The translations under genes were made by a program, and so were the position numbers. The notes beneath the pieces are model-generated. The model was given only the letters and a program-made list of their open reading frames with translations. It had not been told where the DNA came from and ran no database searches. From Segatella maculosa DSM 19339 = JCM 15638 (lineage in GTDB: Bacteria > Bacteroidota > Bacteroidia > Bacteroidales > Bacteroidaceae), in the NCBI RefSeq assembly GCF_000382385.1, contig NZ_KB908324.1, forward strand, positions 62,001-126,000: a stretch of 64,000 nt of DNA. Reading direction: 5' to 3'. Shown in pieces: positions 35,332 through 44,824 of the stretch; positions within the stretch are counted from its first letter, which is position 1, and every line of letters begins with the position of its first letter.

Positions 35332-37171
35332 GGGTGCCATAAGCAATCCTTTTATGTTGTAGTGTTTCGGCCATATGCTCGGCAGATGGTGAGAGTCGGC
35401 CCGTCATGTATTGCTCGAAGAGTACACCTGCAATGGGTACGGCGAAGTCGGCGCCGAAGCCTCCGTTCTCCACGTAAACGGCGATAGCCACCTTGGGACG
35501 GTCCATTGGTGCGAACCCCATGAAGACGGAATGGTCGCGGCCGTGGTTCTGCGCGGTGCCGGTCTTTCCGCAGATGGCGTATGGGAGTCGACCGAGGTCG
35601 CGGCAGGTGCCTTTGAGCACCGACGAGCGCATGCCGGCGATGACGGTACGGTAGGCACGCTCGGAGGCCATGGTGCGGTGGCGTCGGGTGTAGGCAGTGT
35701 CGAGGGGTAGGCCCTGCACTTTGCGGACGACATGTGGTGTGTAGAAGTAGCCTCGGTTGGCGATGGTGGCACCGAGATTGGCTATCTGCAGGGGCGTGAG
35801 ATTAATCTCACCCTGTCCGATGGATATGCTGATGACGGTCAGGCCATTCCATGCATTACGGTAAGCATGGTCGTAGAACGAGGCATTGGGTATAAGTCCG
35901 CGCTTCTCACCGGGGAGGTCGATGCCGAGTTTGTAGCCGAGCCCCATGCTGACCATGTAGTCGCGCCAGCGGTTCATGGCGTTCTGTACGGAGCCGTATT
36001 TGCGTCGGTTGCCGAGCATATAGTAGAGCCCCCAACAGAAATAGGCATTGCATGAGGTGCTGATGGCCTCGACGAGATTGAGGGGCGAGACGTGGCCGTG
36101 GCAACCTACGTGTAGTCCGCGGTAGAAGAAGCCGTGATGGCAGGTGAACATGGTGTTGGGCGTGATGATACCCTCGGTGAGATAGGTGAGTGCCTGAGTG
36201 GTCTTGAAAGTTGAGCCCGGGGGGTATAGTCCCATGATGGAGCGGTTGAGCAGCGGCTTCCATACGTCCTTGGAGAGCGCCTTGTGGGCTTTGCTGCGTT
36301 TGCGGCCAATGAGGTAGCGCGGGTCATAGGTGGGCGAAGATGCCATGGCGAGCACTTCACCCGTAGCCGGCTCAATGGCGACAATACTTCCTATCTTACC
36401 TTGTAGCATTCGTTCGGCGAGAGCCTGCAGTTTCAAGTCGAGGCTCAGGGTGAGATCTCTGCCAGCTACGGGGCGATGATCAAGTTCCCCATTACGGTAG
36501 CTACCTTGTATCCTGCCGTGGGCATCACGCAACATGATACGTATGCCTTTTTCACCACGTAGTTCTTTCTCGTAGTACTTCTCGACACCGAGTTTCCCGA
36601 TATAGTCTCCGGGCTGATAGTAGTCGTCGTCTTCGATGTTGGCCGGTGATACTTCGCCGATGTCGCCTAAGACGTGAGCTGCATAGGGGTAGGTGTATTG
36701 TCGAATACTACGTTTCTGTATGTAGAAGCCGGGGAAGCGGAACATCTTCTCGCGGAATATACTGAACTCTTGGTCAGACAGTAGGCTCAAGAAGAGTTGT
36801 TCGGTGAAGCGGCTGTATCCGGGGTTCTTGTTGCGGTCTTTAATATCGTCCATTCGCTTGATGAAGTAGCTCTTAGTTATGCCGAGCGCATTGCATAGTT
36901 CAAGGGTATCTATGTGGTTCTTGGTTTCGTTCATCACGACCATGATGTCGTAGGCAGGCTGGTTGTAGACCATGAGCTTGCCGTTACGATCGTAGATGGA
37001 ACCGCGTGAGGGGTAGTCAATCTTCTTGAGAAAGGCGTTACTGTCGGCGTTCTTCTTGAAGTCGTCGCTGAGTAGCTGTATCGTGAACAGGCGGACGATG
37101 TAGACAAGCACGATGGCCACTGCCACGCCGCCTATCACAAAACGTCTGTTTTCGAGATTATAGTCTTTCAC
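35321..37171 (-). CDS. mrdA: Penicillin-binding protein 2
   Basis: 616 aa. N-terminal membrane anchor (VIGGVAVAIVLVYIVRLFTI). Dimerisation domain starts IDYPSRGSIYDRNGKLMVYN. Transpeptidase motifs: SxxK as PPGSTFKTTQ near 318, SxN as STSCNAYF near 370, and KTG as CGKTGTAQNH near 550. It cross-links peptidoglycan in the elongasome with RodA. It follows mreD by 46 bp. Confidence 0.95.
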   Translation of the reverse strand: MKDYNLENRRFVIGGVAVAIVLVYIVRLFTIQLLSDDFKKNADSNAFLKKIDYPSRGSIYDRNGKLMVYNQPAYDIMVVMNETKNHIDTLELCNALGITKSYFIKRMDDIKDRNKNPGYSRFTEQLFLSLLSDQEFSIFREKMFRFPGFYIQKRSIRQYTYPYAAHVLGDIGEVSPANIEDDDYYQPGDYIGKLGVEKYYEKELRGEKGIRIMLRDAHGRIQGSYRNGELDHRPVAGRDLTLSLDLKLQALAERMLQGKIGSIVAIEPATGEVLAMASSPTYDPRYLIGRKRSKAHKALSKDVWKPLLNRSIMGLYPPGSTFKTTQALTYLTEGIITPNTMFTCHHGFFYRGLHVGCHGHVSPLNLVEAISTSCNAYFCWGLYYMLGNRRKYGSVQNAMNRWRDYMVSMGLGYKLGIDLPGEKRGLIPNASFYDHAYRNAWNGLTVISISIGQGEINLTPLQIANLGATIANRGYFYTPHVVRKVQGLPLDTAYTRRHRTMASERAYRTVIAGMRSSVLKGTCRDLGRLPYAICGKTGTAQNHGRDHSVFMGFAPMDRPKVAIAVYVENGGFGADFAVPIAGVLFEQYMTGRLSPSAEHMAETLQHKRIAYGTHDR

Positions 37172-37217
37172 CTGTCAAGTAATACTTTTGTTATGGGACG
37201 AATAAATAGGACCGATT

Positions 37218-37718
37218 TCATTTTGAACGGAAATTCTCCAGCGTGATAGCAAGAACCACAGTGATGGTTGTACTGCCGGCAATGCACTCAAGCCATTGCA
37301 GCCAGTTGAAGAAGTTGAACGTCTCAAGCGTGAAGAAAAGCGTGCAATAGATGAGTACCATCAGAAAGGTGTAGCAGATGAAACGGGTTGCTCCCAATGA
37401 GCGGATCGAAGGGCAAAGGTCATCTGCACTGTCGCGTTGCAGGAAGAGGACGAGCATATAAGGCTGAATAAGTCCCATGAAAGTAGTCGAAGCCATGGAG
37501 ACGCCCGGCGTGTTGGAAAAAATGTCTATGAAGAAGCCCATGATGAAGCCGGACAGCAGTGCCATCCAGCGTGGAATATTGCGTGGAAATAGCAATACGA
37601 CATAGATATAGAGTAAGGGAGTGGCACAGTTGAACAGATGGATATGGTTGAAGACCAAGATCTGCACTAACAATAAAGCCACAAAGATGGCGACTCCTCT
37701 TAGTAACTGTGTGTTCAT
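37218..37718 (-). CDS. mreD: Rod shape-determining protein MreD
   Basis: 166 aa from the ATG giving MNTQLLRGVAIFVALLLVQI; the open frame upstream overlaps mreC and is not MreD-like. Five or six hydrophobic helices, with the Bacteroidetes-type phrases ATPLLYIYVVLLFPRNIPRW and GFIMGFFIDIFSNTPGVSMA. An inner-membrane part of the elongasome. It lies 22 bp after mreC. Confidence 0.9.
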   Translation of the reverse strand: MNTQLLRGVAIFVALLLVQILVFNHIHLFNCATPLLYIYVVLLFPRNIPRWMALLSGFIMGFFIDIFSNTPGVSMASTTFMGLIQPYMLVLFLQRDSADDLCPSIRSLGATRFICYTFLMVLIYCTLFFTLETFNFFNWLQWLECIAGSTTITVVLAITLENFRSK

Positions 37719-37740
37719 TTTCTTACATCCTCCCTTGATT

Positions 37741-38616
37741 TTAGTTTGCTTTGCCACTCTCCCTCGTGCGGATAGAGTCTTCTGCAGCCCGCATGATATC
37801 TGCTTGTTCTGACAGTGCTGTGTTATCAATCACACAGACGTCACGTAGCTTACCGAAGTCTGTTGCCAGTTCGACTTTCAGGCGATAGGACATCTGGTCT
37901 GTAGAATTGTAGACGTGCAATATTTTGCCAACCATCACACCCGCTGGAAATACGGAGGAATAGCCGCTTGTGACAACGTTCTCATAGAGTTTGAAGTGGG
38001 CATGGCGCGGTACATCGTCAACATAGGCTTCAGACGTGTTGCCGCCTGTCCAATGCAGGTATCCGAAATAACCGCGTCCTTGGATAATGCAGCTGATATT
38101 CGATTGCGAATTGAGCACAGGAATGACAATGGCATAGTGGGCTGAAGTAAGATAGACGATGCCAACGACCCCCGTTCCGCAGACTACGCCCATATCTTTC
38201 TTCACTCCGTCGGCCTCCCCCTTGTTGATGGTCAGTAAATTGTCCCGTCTGTTCCAAGACATGCCTACCACCTTGGCCGGAATGAGCCGGTAAGGGTGAA
38301 GACTTTGTAGCAAAAGGCTCCTGTTCATGGCAGTATCGGCAGCAGAATCGCCCAAATCCCTTTCAAGTTTGGCGAGTCGTTGTTCCAAATACAGGTTACG
38401 TTGAGTGAGCTGCTCGTTTATCTTCGACAATTGGAAATAGGATTCTATTTTCGAACTTGTGTCGTATATCTTCCCGGCCACGATATTGGCTGATGAAAAC
38501 CATACACTTCCTTGATAACTGTTGAACCGGAACAGGAGTACAAAGCTGATAGCCTCCAATAGAACAAACAGCAACCAATAACTGTATTTGGCCAGAAAGT
38601 CTAAGAGATTACGCAT
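37741..38616 (-). CDS. mreC: Rod shape-determining protein MreC
   Basis: About 291 aa from MRNLLDFLAKYSYWLLFVLL (an earlier ATG 15 bp upstream is possible). One N-terminal membrane helix, then a coiled coil (about 65-105, SKINEQLTQRNLYLEQRLAK) and a periplasmic beta-barrel region with VVCGTGVVGIVYLTSAHYAI and NVVTSGYSSVFPAGVMVGKI. It links MreB filaments to PBP2. Located 69 bp after mreB. Confidence 0.93.
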   Translation of the reverse strand: MRNLLDFLAKYSYWLLFVLLEAISFVLLFRFNSYQGSVWFSSANIVAGKIYDTSSKIESYFQLSKINEQLTQRNLYLEQRLAKLERDLGDSAADTAMNRSLLLQSLHPYRLIPAKVVGMSWNRRDNLLTINKGEADGVKKDMGVVCGTGVVGIVYLTSAHYAIVIPVLNSQSNISCIIQGRGYFGYLHWTGGNTSEAYVDDVPRHAHFKLYENVVTSGYSSVFPAGVMVGKILHVYNSTDQMSYRLKVELATDFGKLRDVCVIDNTALSEQADIMRAAEDSIRTRESGKAN

Positions 38617-38685
38617 ACCTGAATTGATCATGAAATATTAGGTGTTGGCAAATTAACTGATAATCGTCAACACCTAACATCAGAT

Positions 38686-39708
38686 TTATCGCATCAAGAA
38701 AGAAAAACGGTCTACGTTCTTAAGTGCAATGCCTGCGCCTCTTGCCACGCTGTGCAACGGGTCTTCGGCGATATGGAACGGAATGTTTATCTTTTCGGTC
38801 AGGCGTTTATCCAAACCACGCAGCAAAGCTCCGCCGCCACTGAGATATATTCCGTTCTTTACGATGTCGGCATAGAGCTCGGGTGGCGTGTTCTCCAGTG
38901 CGGAAAGAACGGCATTCTCAATCTTGGCAACCGTCTTGTCGAGGCAATGTGCTATTTCCTGATAGCATACCGGGACTTCCATGGGCAAGGCCGTGATGCG
39001 GTTAGGTCCGTGGACAGTGAAGTCTTCAGGGCCCTCTTCGCCCAACTCGGTCAGTGCTGACCCCACGTGTATCTTGATTCGCTCAGCCATACGTTCGCTG
39101 ACTTTAACATTGTGCTGGCGGCTCATGTATTCTTGAATATCGGCCGTCAAATCGTCTCCGGCTGTACGTATGGAGTTATTGCTGACGATACCACCCAGTG
39201 AAATAACGGCAATCTCCGTGCTGCCACCGCCGATATCAACGATCATGTTCCCCTCAGGAGCCTCGACATCGATGCCGATGCCAATCGCGGCAGCCATCGG
39301 CTCGAAAATTAAGTAGACATCGCGGCCGTCGGCATGCTCGGCACTGTCGCGGACGGCACGCAGTTCAACCTCGGTCGAGCCTGATGGCACGCCGATGACC
39401 ATGCGCAACGATGGCGACCAGAGCCTGCTTCCCGAATGAACCATTTTGATTAGGCCACGCATCATTTGCTCGCAGGCCGTGAAGTCGGCAATGACACCAT
39501 CTCGTAGTGGGCGTACGGTGCGAATATTGTCGTGTGTCTTCTCATACATCATCTTTGCCTTGGCGCCCACGGCAATCATTTTATCGGTGTTGCGGTCAAG
39601 AGCCACGACGGAAGGTTCGTCAACAACGATTTTGTCATCGCTGATGATGATGGTGTTGGCTGTGCCGAGGTCCATTGCTATTTCTTGGACAAAAGAAAAA
39701 AATCCCAT
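38686..39708 (-). CDS. mreB: Actin-like cell-shape protein MreB
   Basis: 340 aa, the usual length. MDLGTANTIIISDDKIVVDE (phosphate 1), PLRDGVIADFTACEQMM, MIVDIGGGSTEIAVISLGGI (phosphate 2) and LSGGGALLRGLDKRLTE (adenosine motif) are typical of MreB. It polymerises under the membrane to direct elongation. It lies 3 bp after purH. Confidence 0.97.
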   Translation of the reverse strand: MGFFSFVQEIAMDLGTANTIIISDDKIVVDEPSVVALDRNTDKMIAVGAKAKMMYEKTHDNIRTVRPLRDGVIADFTACEQMMRGLIKMVHSGSRLWSPSLRMVIGVPSGSTEVELRAVRDSAEHADGRDVYLIFEPMAAAIGIGIDVEAPEGNMIVDIGGGSTEIAVISLGGIVSNNSIRTAGDDLTADIQEYMSRQHNVKVSERMAERIKIHVGSALTELGEEGPEDFTVHGPNRITALPMEVPVCYQEIAHCLDKTVAKIENAVLSALENTPPELYADIVKNGIYLSGGGALLRGLDKRLTEKINIPFHIAEDPLHSVARGAGIALKNVDRFSFLMR

Positions 39709-39711
39709 ATG

Positions 39712-40311
39712 TTATATATTATTTACAAACCAATTGTGAATTGCGGTGTCGTAATGGCTGCTGACTCCGAAAGCGCGTTCTGCGAACAGTTTGCGTTCAG
39801 TCAAGTCGGTCTGGGCACCCTTCTTCTTGAGTATATCGAGCAATATGCCGTATTCGGCCTTGCTCGGAATGATGACGACATCCTTGAAGTTCTTCGCGCC
39901 GGCACGTATCAGAGAGATACCGCCAATGTCAATCTTCTCGATGATGTCTGCCTCCGACGCGCCACTTGCCACAGTCTGCTCGAAAGGATAGAGGTCGACA
40001 ACGACAAGGTCTATAGACGGAATCTCGTATTGTGCCATCTGTGCTAAGTCATTTTCATTTTCACGCCGTGCCAAAATACCTCCGAAGACTTTCGGATGCA
40101 GCGTTTTTACGCGGCCACCCAAGATAGACGGGTAGGTAGTGATGCTCTCAACGGTCTGGCATTCATAGCCCAATGACTCGATAAAGCTTTGTGTTCCGCC
40201 CGTAGAAACGAACTTCACACCTTCTTCATGCAGCTTGGCAAGCAACTCCTCCAAGCCATCTTTGTGGAAGACGGAGACGAGAGCAGTCTTGATTTTTTTT
40301 ATTTCAGCCAT
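39712..40311 (-). CDS. purH: Stand-alone IMP cyclohydrolase (PurH N-terminal domain only)
   Basis: 199 aa. It matches the IMP cyclohydrolase (MGS-like) half of PurH: TALVSVFHKDGLEELLAKLH, KFVSTGGTQSFIESLGYECQ, GGRVKTLHPKVFGGILARR, IDLVVVDLYPFEQTVASGAS and DIGGISLIRAGAKNFKDVVI. It stops where the AICAR formyltransferase domain would begin (bifunctional PurH is about 510 aa), and mreB starts 3 bp later, so no C-terminal half remains here. The transformylase must be encoded elsewhere. It heads the purH-mreBCD-mrdA-rodA operon. Confidence 0.88.
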   Translation of the reverse strand: MAEIKKIKTALVSVFHKDGLEELLAKLHEEGVKFVSTGGTQSFIESLGYECQTVESITTYPSILGGRVKTLHPKVFGGILARRENENDLAQMAQYEIPSIDLVVVDLYPFEQTVASGASEADIIEKIDIGGISLIRAGAKNFKDVVIIPSKAEYGILLDILKKKGAQTDLTERKLFAERAFGVSSHYDTAIHNWFVNNI

Positions 40312-40343
40312 GATGATTTTGAAAAATATGAACTATTTGCCCG

Positions 40344-40351
40344 CAAAGTTA
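40344..40351 (-). promoter_or_regulatory. -7 element before purH-mre operon
   Basis: TAACTTTG on the minus strand, 33 nt before the purH start. No -33 box at the right spacing. Confidence 0.4.
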
Positions 40352-40396
40352 CTAAAATATGCTGATAGAAACCGCTAAAAAAACAAAAAATATATA

Positions 40397-41752
40397 TTAT
40401 TTATCAGTGATATGTTGCTCTTCCACTTTCTTTGCTGCTTCCAACAGCTTGATGGCATCGACGTATTGTGCCATACCTTGTGCCACGTCCTTAGCCGCTT
40501 TCATGGCCAATACCACCGTTTGTGGCCGGTGAACTACGTCACCTCCCGCAAAGACACCGCGGCGTGTAGTCATGCCATAAGGCCGTTCTACGACCTTCAC
40601 GTAGCCTTTCTCGTCTACTTCAATGCCCTCCGTCGTGCTCACAATGCGGTTGGCCGGTCGGCTGCCGATGGCCAGAAAGACGCGGTCGAAGCGCTCGACG
40701 AGTTCTCCTTCGGGCGTGCTTAGCCGGCATGCTGCCAGCCTTCTGTTTTCTCCGGCAATGAACTCGGTCACCGAAGTGTTCCATTTGAACTTCACACCTT
40801 CGCTGACAGCCTGCTCATATTCGGCCTTGATGGCTGGCATTTCCTCTTGGGTGCGGCGGTAAAGCACCGTCACATCCGCCCCCAAACGAATGGCCGTGCG
40901 GGCAGCATCCATGGCAACGTTTCCTCCACCGATGACGCCTACCTTCTCACCGTCGCGCAATGGCACCATATCTCGCCCGATGGCCCCTTCATTATAGCTG
41001 TTTACGTTGTGCAAGAAGTAGGTACTCTGACTGACACCCCGCAGCTTTGCGCCCGGTGTACTGTCCATGTTCTGCGGAACGGAAGTGCCCGTGCCCATGA
41101 AAATGGCATCGTATCCCTGATGAAACAAGCTGTCTACGTTTACACTATTCTCTCCGACGAGCACGTTGCACTCGAAATTGACACCCAAAGCCTCTATTTT
41201 TTGTATCTCGGCACGCACCACTTTCTTCGGCAGACGGTATTCCGGAATGCCATACATCAGTACGCCTCCCGGCTCATCCTGCCCTTCGAAGATGGTCACA
41301 TTAAAGCCTTGGCGTGCCAAATCGCCTGCAACCGTCAGCCCGGCAGGGCCGGATCCGATGACTGCAATCTTGCCTCTGTCCTTCTGTGGCAGCTTTTCTC
41401 GGGTGAGATTCATTGCGGTATCGAAGTCTGCAATGAACTGTTCAATCTTCCCAATCTGTATAGGTGTGCCTTTCTTATTCATCACGCAATGACCTTGACA
41501 CTGCTTTTCGTGCGGGCAAACTCGCCCACAAATGGCCGGCAGATTGCTCTTTTCGTTGATGATACGCATGGCGTCGCCCATGTTTCCCATGCTCAGTGCG
41601 TGGATAAAATCGGGAATATCGTTTTCTATCGGACAACCTTTCCGGCATTGCGGAACCTTACATTGCAGGCATTTCTTGGCCTCGGCGATGGCCTCAATCA
41701 TAGTAAAGCCTTCGTCAACGGCCTGAAATGAATTTGTTTCCTCTGTATTCAT
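40397..41752 (-). CDS. gltD: Glutamate synthase small subunit-like NAD(P)-dependent oxidoreductase
   Basis: 451 aa. The N-terminal Fe-S region has CLQCKVPQCRKGCP (about 29-42) and CGRVCPHEKQCQGHC (about 75-90), which bind two [4Fe-4S] clusters. The FAD site is IGSGPAGLTVAGDLARQG (about 130) and the NAD(P)H site VGVIGGGNVAMDAARTAIRL (about 265); the C-terminal AGGDVVHRPQTVVLAMKAAK completes the FAD fold. It passes electrons from NADPH to a glutamate synthase large subunit or a similar partner. None is adjacent, so it could be a stand-alone homologue. Confidence 0.88.
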   Translation of the reverse strand: MNTEETNSFQAVDEGFTMIEAIAEAKKCLQCKVPQCRKGCPIENDIPDFIHALSMGNMGDAMRIINEKSNLPAICGRVCPHEKQCQGHCVMNKKGTPIQIGKIEQFIADFDTAMNLTREKLPQKDRGKIAVIGSGPAGLTVAGDLARQGFNVTIFEGQDEPGGVLMYGIPEYRLPKKVVRAEIQKIEALGVNFECNVLVGENSVNVDSLFHQGYDAIFMGTGTSVPQNMDSTPGAKLRGVSQSTYFLHNVNSYNEGAIGRDMVPLRDGEKVGVIGGGNVAMDAARTAIRLGADVTVLYRRTQEEMPAIKAEYEQAVSEGVKFKWNTSVTEFIAGENRRLAACRLSTPEGELVERFDRVFLAIGSRPANRIVSTTEGIEVDEKGYVKVVERPYGMTTRRGVFAGGDVVHRPQTVVLAMKAAKDVAQGMAQYVDAIKLLEAAKKVEEQHITDK

Positions 41753-41799
41753 CGTTTTTATCTTGTTCGTTACGTATCTGTTTTGCTATCTTGAAGTGG

Positions 41800-41807
41800 C
41801 AAAATTA
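41800..41807 (-). promoter_or_regulatory. -7 element before gltD
   Basis: TAATTTTG on the minus strand, 48 nt before the gltD start. A possible CTTG lies 17 bp further upstream, closer than usual. Confidence 0.35.
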
Positions 41808-41871
41808 AGCATTTAATCATAGAACAAGCGTGAATGTAGGGTGTATAAAAGAATATTAACATTAATTAATT

Positions 41872-41912
41872 GCGGCGGAATTTGTTGCCGATAACACTGC
41901 CGTCAAACCGCC
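41872..41912. repeat. Inverted repeat GCGGCGG/CCGCCGC
   Basis: ATTGCGGCGG and CCGCCGCAGT flank about 24 nt and pair with one mismatch. It lies in the 456-bp gltD-rpoD spacer between the gltD -7 box and array C; its role is unclear. Confidence 0.35.
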
Positions 41913-41960
41913 GCAGTTCCCATCTTGTTTTTCAAGGTGCATCAAGACGGTCCGCAACTT

Positions 41961-42048
41961 CAGCCATTTTGCCGTGCAATATGGCTCACTTTAGCGCGTG
42001 AAATCAGCCATATTGCGCGCTAAAATGGCTGATATTGAAAAGCGATAC
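41961..42048. repeat. 22-bp-phase intergenic array C (4 alternating half-units)
   Basis: CAGCCATTTTGCCGTG (41961), GGCTCACTTTAGCGCG (41983), CAGCCATATTGCGCGC (42005) and GGCTGATATTGAAAAG (42027) start exactly 22 bp apart and alternate in orientation around AATGGCTGA-type cores like those in arrays B and D. Confidence 0.7.
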
Positions 42049-42154
42049 GAACGCATTGGTAATCAACCTACTGCGATAGTGGAAGCATCAAAAAGGAAAG
42101 ACTTTCGGGAAGTATCACTATGTGCGTTCTGAGTTCGCAGATTTTACTCAACAA

Positions 42155-42181
42155 AAAAGAGAGACAGGAGGCCTCTCTTTT
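42155..42181 (-). terminator. Terminator of rpoD
   Basis: 9-bp stem AAAAGAGAG/CTCTCTTTT; on the minus strand it is followed by TTTTTTG. It begins 28 bp after the rpoD stop. Confidence 0.75.
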
Positions 42182-42208
42182 CTTATTTCACGCGGTAAAA
42201 CGACGGTT

Positions 42209-43081
42209 TTATCCCAAATATTTCATCAAAATCTTGGCATAACCGCTGTCGCGCAGCTTGGCAATGCTCTTTTCTCTGATTTGCCGGACACGCTCGCGAG
42301 TGAGGCCCAATTGGTCACCTATCTCTTCAAGCCCCTTCTCGTGGCAACCGATGCCATAGCATTCGCGAATGATAGTTATCTCTCTGTCTTTCAAAACCTT
42401 GCGCAAAACGTTTTCCAATTCAAGTGCCATTGACTCGTGGTCCACCTGCTTGTCGGTGCGACTATCGTCTCCGCCGGCCATGATATCGACCATGCTGTTG
42501 TCCTCACCTTCTTGGAACGGCGCGTCAATACTGACGTGATGACTGTCGGCCATCAGGCTTTGATCAATCTTTTCTTCCTCAATCTGCGTTGCATTCGCCA
42601 GCTCTGTCAGCGACGGTTTACGCTGATTCTCCTGCTCGAACTTATTGATTTCACGATTGATTTTATTGAGTGAGCCCACCTGATTGAGCGGAAGACGCAC
42701 GATACGGCTTTGTTCGGCGATGGCTTGCAGAATGCTTTGGCGTATCCACCACACGGCATAGGAAATGAATTTGAAGCCGCGAGTCTCGTCAAACTTCTCG
42801 GCTGCTTTCACAAGACCGATGTTTCCCTCGTCGATAAGGTCGGTCAATGAGAGGCCTTGGTGCTGATATTGCTTGGCAACCGACACCACGAAACGAAGAT
42901 TGGCGGTGACTAATTTCTCCTTTGCACGCTCGCCGTCACGACCGCCTTTCTTGATTTTCTGTGCCAATTCGATTTCTTCGTCAATTGAAATCAACGGGGC
43001 ACGTCCAATCTCTACGAGGTATTTATCCAAAGCCTCACTCGAACGGTTCGTAATACTCTTCTGGATCTTTAGCTGTCTCAT
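42209..43081 (-). CDS. rpoD: Primary sigma factor RpoD (short Bacteroidetes form)
   Basis: 290 aa. Region 1.2 has LDKYLVEIGRAPLISIDEE; region 2 has KLVTANLRFVVSVAKQY and DLIDEGNIGLVKAAEKFD with SYAVWWIRQSILQAIAEQSR (-7/-10 recognition); region 4 has REITIIRECYGI and LGLTRERVRQIREKSIAKLR (HTH). It lacks the long acidic N-terminus of proteobacterial RpoD, as known for Bacteroidetes, and recognises the TAnnTTTG promoters seen throughout this window. Confidence 0.95.
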   Translation of the reverse strand: MRQLKIQKSITNRSSEALDKYLVEIGRAPLISIDEEIELAQKIKKGGRDGERAKEKLVTANLRFVVSVAKQYQHQGLSLTDLIDEGNIGLVKAAEKFDETRGFKFISYAVWWIRQSILQAIAEQSRIVRLPLNQVGSLNKINREINKFEQENQRKPSLTELANATQIEEEKIDQSLMADSHHVSIDAPFQEGEDNSMVDIMAGGDDSRTDKQVDHESMALELENVLRKVLKDREITIIRECYGIGCHEKGLEEIGDQLGLTRERVRQIREKSIAKLRDSGYAKILMKYLG

Positions 43082-43158
43082 CTTTTTACCTCTTCTATCC
43101 TATTCTTAACTTCTTGAAAATCAACTTCGTGTGTATTTACCTCTATATAAAAGACGTG

Positions 43159-43189
43159 CAAAGGTACACATTATTATATAACAAAACAA
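43159..43189 (-). promoter_or_regulatory. Promoter of rpoD
   Basis: Minus strand: TTG (43189-43187), a 20-bp gap and TACCTTTG (43166-43159). It lies about 78 nt before the start codon. Confidence 0.6.
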
Positions 43190-43315
43190 GTTATTTTGCC
43201 TTGTTTTAACCATATTTATGATATTAAATATTGTGTTAACGGCGGACGTAAACCTGTGAATGCCGCTTTTCAAGCGTATTGTTTGGGGAATGGAAGCGGC
43301 CGAACGACATCGTTA

Positions 43316-44824
43316 TCAGAACTGAAAATAGATGAATGGTTGTATCGTGGAGCTTTTTATCTGAATGACGATGTAGATGACGGCCGTCAGCAGGAGCGCG
43401 CAGACCACCACGTTGCAACGGCGAAGCGCGGCGATGATTCGCTCTTGCCATGCATCGGGCAGGAAATGCGTGAGGAATCCGAAGGCCATGAAAGCCAATA
43501 CATATTTATATCCGCTTGCAATCTGTAACCAAAGTTCGGCGTGGAAATCGCTGAAAATGCGTAGAAGCATCGTTTGTCCTGCAGAGAATGAAGTCTGACG
43601 GAAGAAAATCCACGTGAAGCAAACAAAGTGAAAGGTCAGCAATATGGCCGCCCATTTGCGGATACCGCGCGGACAATAGCTGCGCGCATGGTGCAAAATC
43701 TCTTGGCTGAACAGCTTGTGTGCGGCCAAGGCGACGCCGTGCATGCCACCCCAAACAATGAAATTGAGGCTGGCGCCGTGCCAAAGTCCGCCCAAAAGCA
43801 TGGTCAGAATGAGGTTGACATACTGCCGCAGCTTGCCTTTCCGGTTGCCGCCGAGAGAGATATAGATGTAATCGCGTATCCAAGTGGACAGCGAGATGTG
43901 CCAGCGTCGCCAGAAATCGGTGATGCTTGTGGCGCGATAAGGCGCATTGAAGTTGAGCGGGAAGCGGAACCCCAGCAGCAATGCGATGCCAATAGCCATG
44001 TCGCTGTAGCCACTGAAGTCACAATAGATTTGCAATGCATAGCCATAGATGCCGAGAAGGTTCTCCATGCCGCTGTAAAGCGTGGGGTTATCGAAGATGC
44101 GGTCTACAAAGTTGAGGCTGATATAATCGCTGATGACCGCCTTTTTGAATAGTCCGATAATGATGAAGTAGACGCCGCGGGCGAACATGTCGGGCGTAAT
44201 GACGACCGGCTTGCGAATTTGTGGCGCAAAATCCGAGGCACGCACGATGGGACCTGCTACCAGTTGCGGGAAGAATGACACGTAGAACGCATAGTCAAGG
44301 AGGCGAGGTAAGGGCTTCAGGTTGCCGCGATAGACGTCAATGGTGTAGCTCAGGCTTTGGAAAGTGAAGAAGCTGATGCCCACGGGGAGGAAGATGTCCC
44401 ACGGTTGGAAGTTGAAATCGAGCATCCGACTGACCATTCCTGCAAAGAAGTTCGTGTATTTGAAATAGCCCAATAGGCCGAGATCGATCATCAGGCTCAA
44501 TGCCACCAGCCACTTGCGGCGGCGACGCAAGCACCGTTCCTTTCCCTTTTCGGTCAACGAACGGTCGGCCAATGTTTGGATACGTCGCGCGATGAGGTAA
44601 TCGCTCACTGTGACGATGGCCAGCAGAAAGAAGTAGAGGCCGCTGCTCTTGTAATAGAAATAATAGGAGAAAAGCGTCACAAAGAGCAACCGGGGCTGCA
44701 AATGCCGACGCAGCAGCATGTAGACGAACGAAAAGCCCAGAAAGAGAAACAAGAAGAGACCGCTCGAAAAGAGGAGCGGTTCTTGTGGATTATATGAGAG
44801 AAGGCTGATGAGTCGCTGTATCAT
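43316..44824 (-). CDS. MBOAT-family membrane O-acyltransferase (AlgI/DltB-like)
   Basis: 502 aa with about ten hydrophobic helices. MBOAT hallmarks: VGISFFTFQSLSYTIDVYRG, YFPQ-like FFPQLVAGPIVRASDF, WRRWHISLSTWIRDYIYISL and the catalytic His in GGLWHGASLNFIVWGGMHG. It would move acetyl groups across the membrane to a cell-surface glycan (peptidoglycan, capsule or exopolysaccharide), together with the SGNH protein encoded just upstream (4-bp overlap). The target glycan cannot be told. Confidence 0.9.
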   Translation of the reverse strand: MIQRLISLLSYNPQEPLLFSSGLFLFLFLGFSFVYMLLRRHLQPRLLFVTLFSYYFYYKSSGLYFFLLAIVTVSDYLIARRIQTLADRSLTEKGKERCLRRRRKWLVALSLMIDLGLLGYFKYTNFFAGMVSRMLDFNFQPWDIFLPVGISFFTFQSLSYTIDVYRGNLKPLPRLLDYAFYVSFFPQLVAGPIVRASDFAPQIRKPVVITPDMFARGVYFIIIGLFKKAVISDYISLNFVDRIFDNPTLYSGMENLLGIYGYALQIYCDFSGYSDMAIGIALLLGFRFPLNFNAPYRATSITDFWRRWHISLSTWIRDYIYISLGGNRKGKLRQYVNLILTMLLGGLWHGASLNFIVWGGMHGVALAAHKLFSQEILHHARSYCPRGIRKWAAILLTFHFVCFTWIFFRQTSFSAGQTMLLRIFSDFHAELWLQIASGYKYVLAFMAFGFLTHFLPDAWQERIIAALRRCNVVVCALLLTAVIYIVIQIKSSTIQPFIYFQF

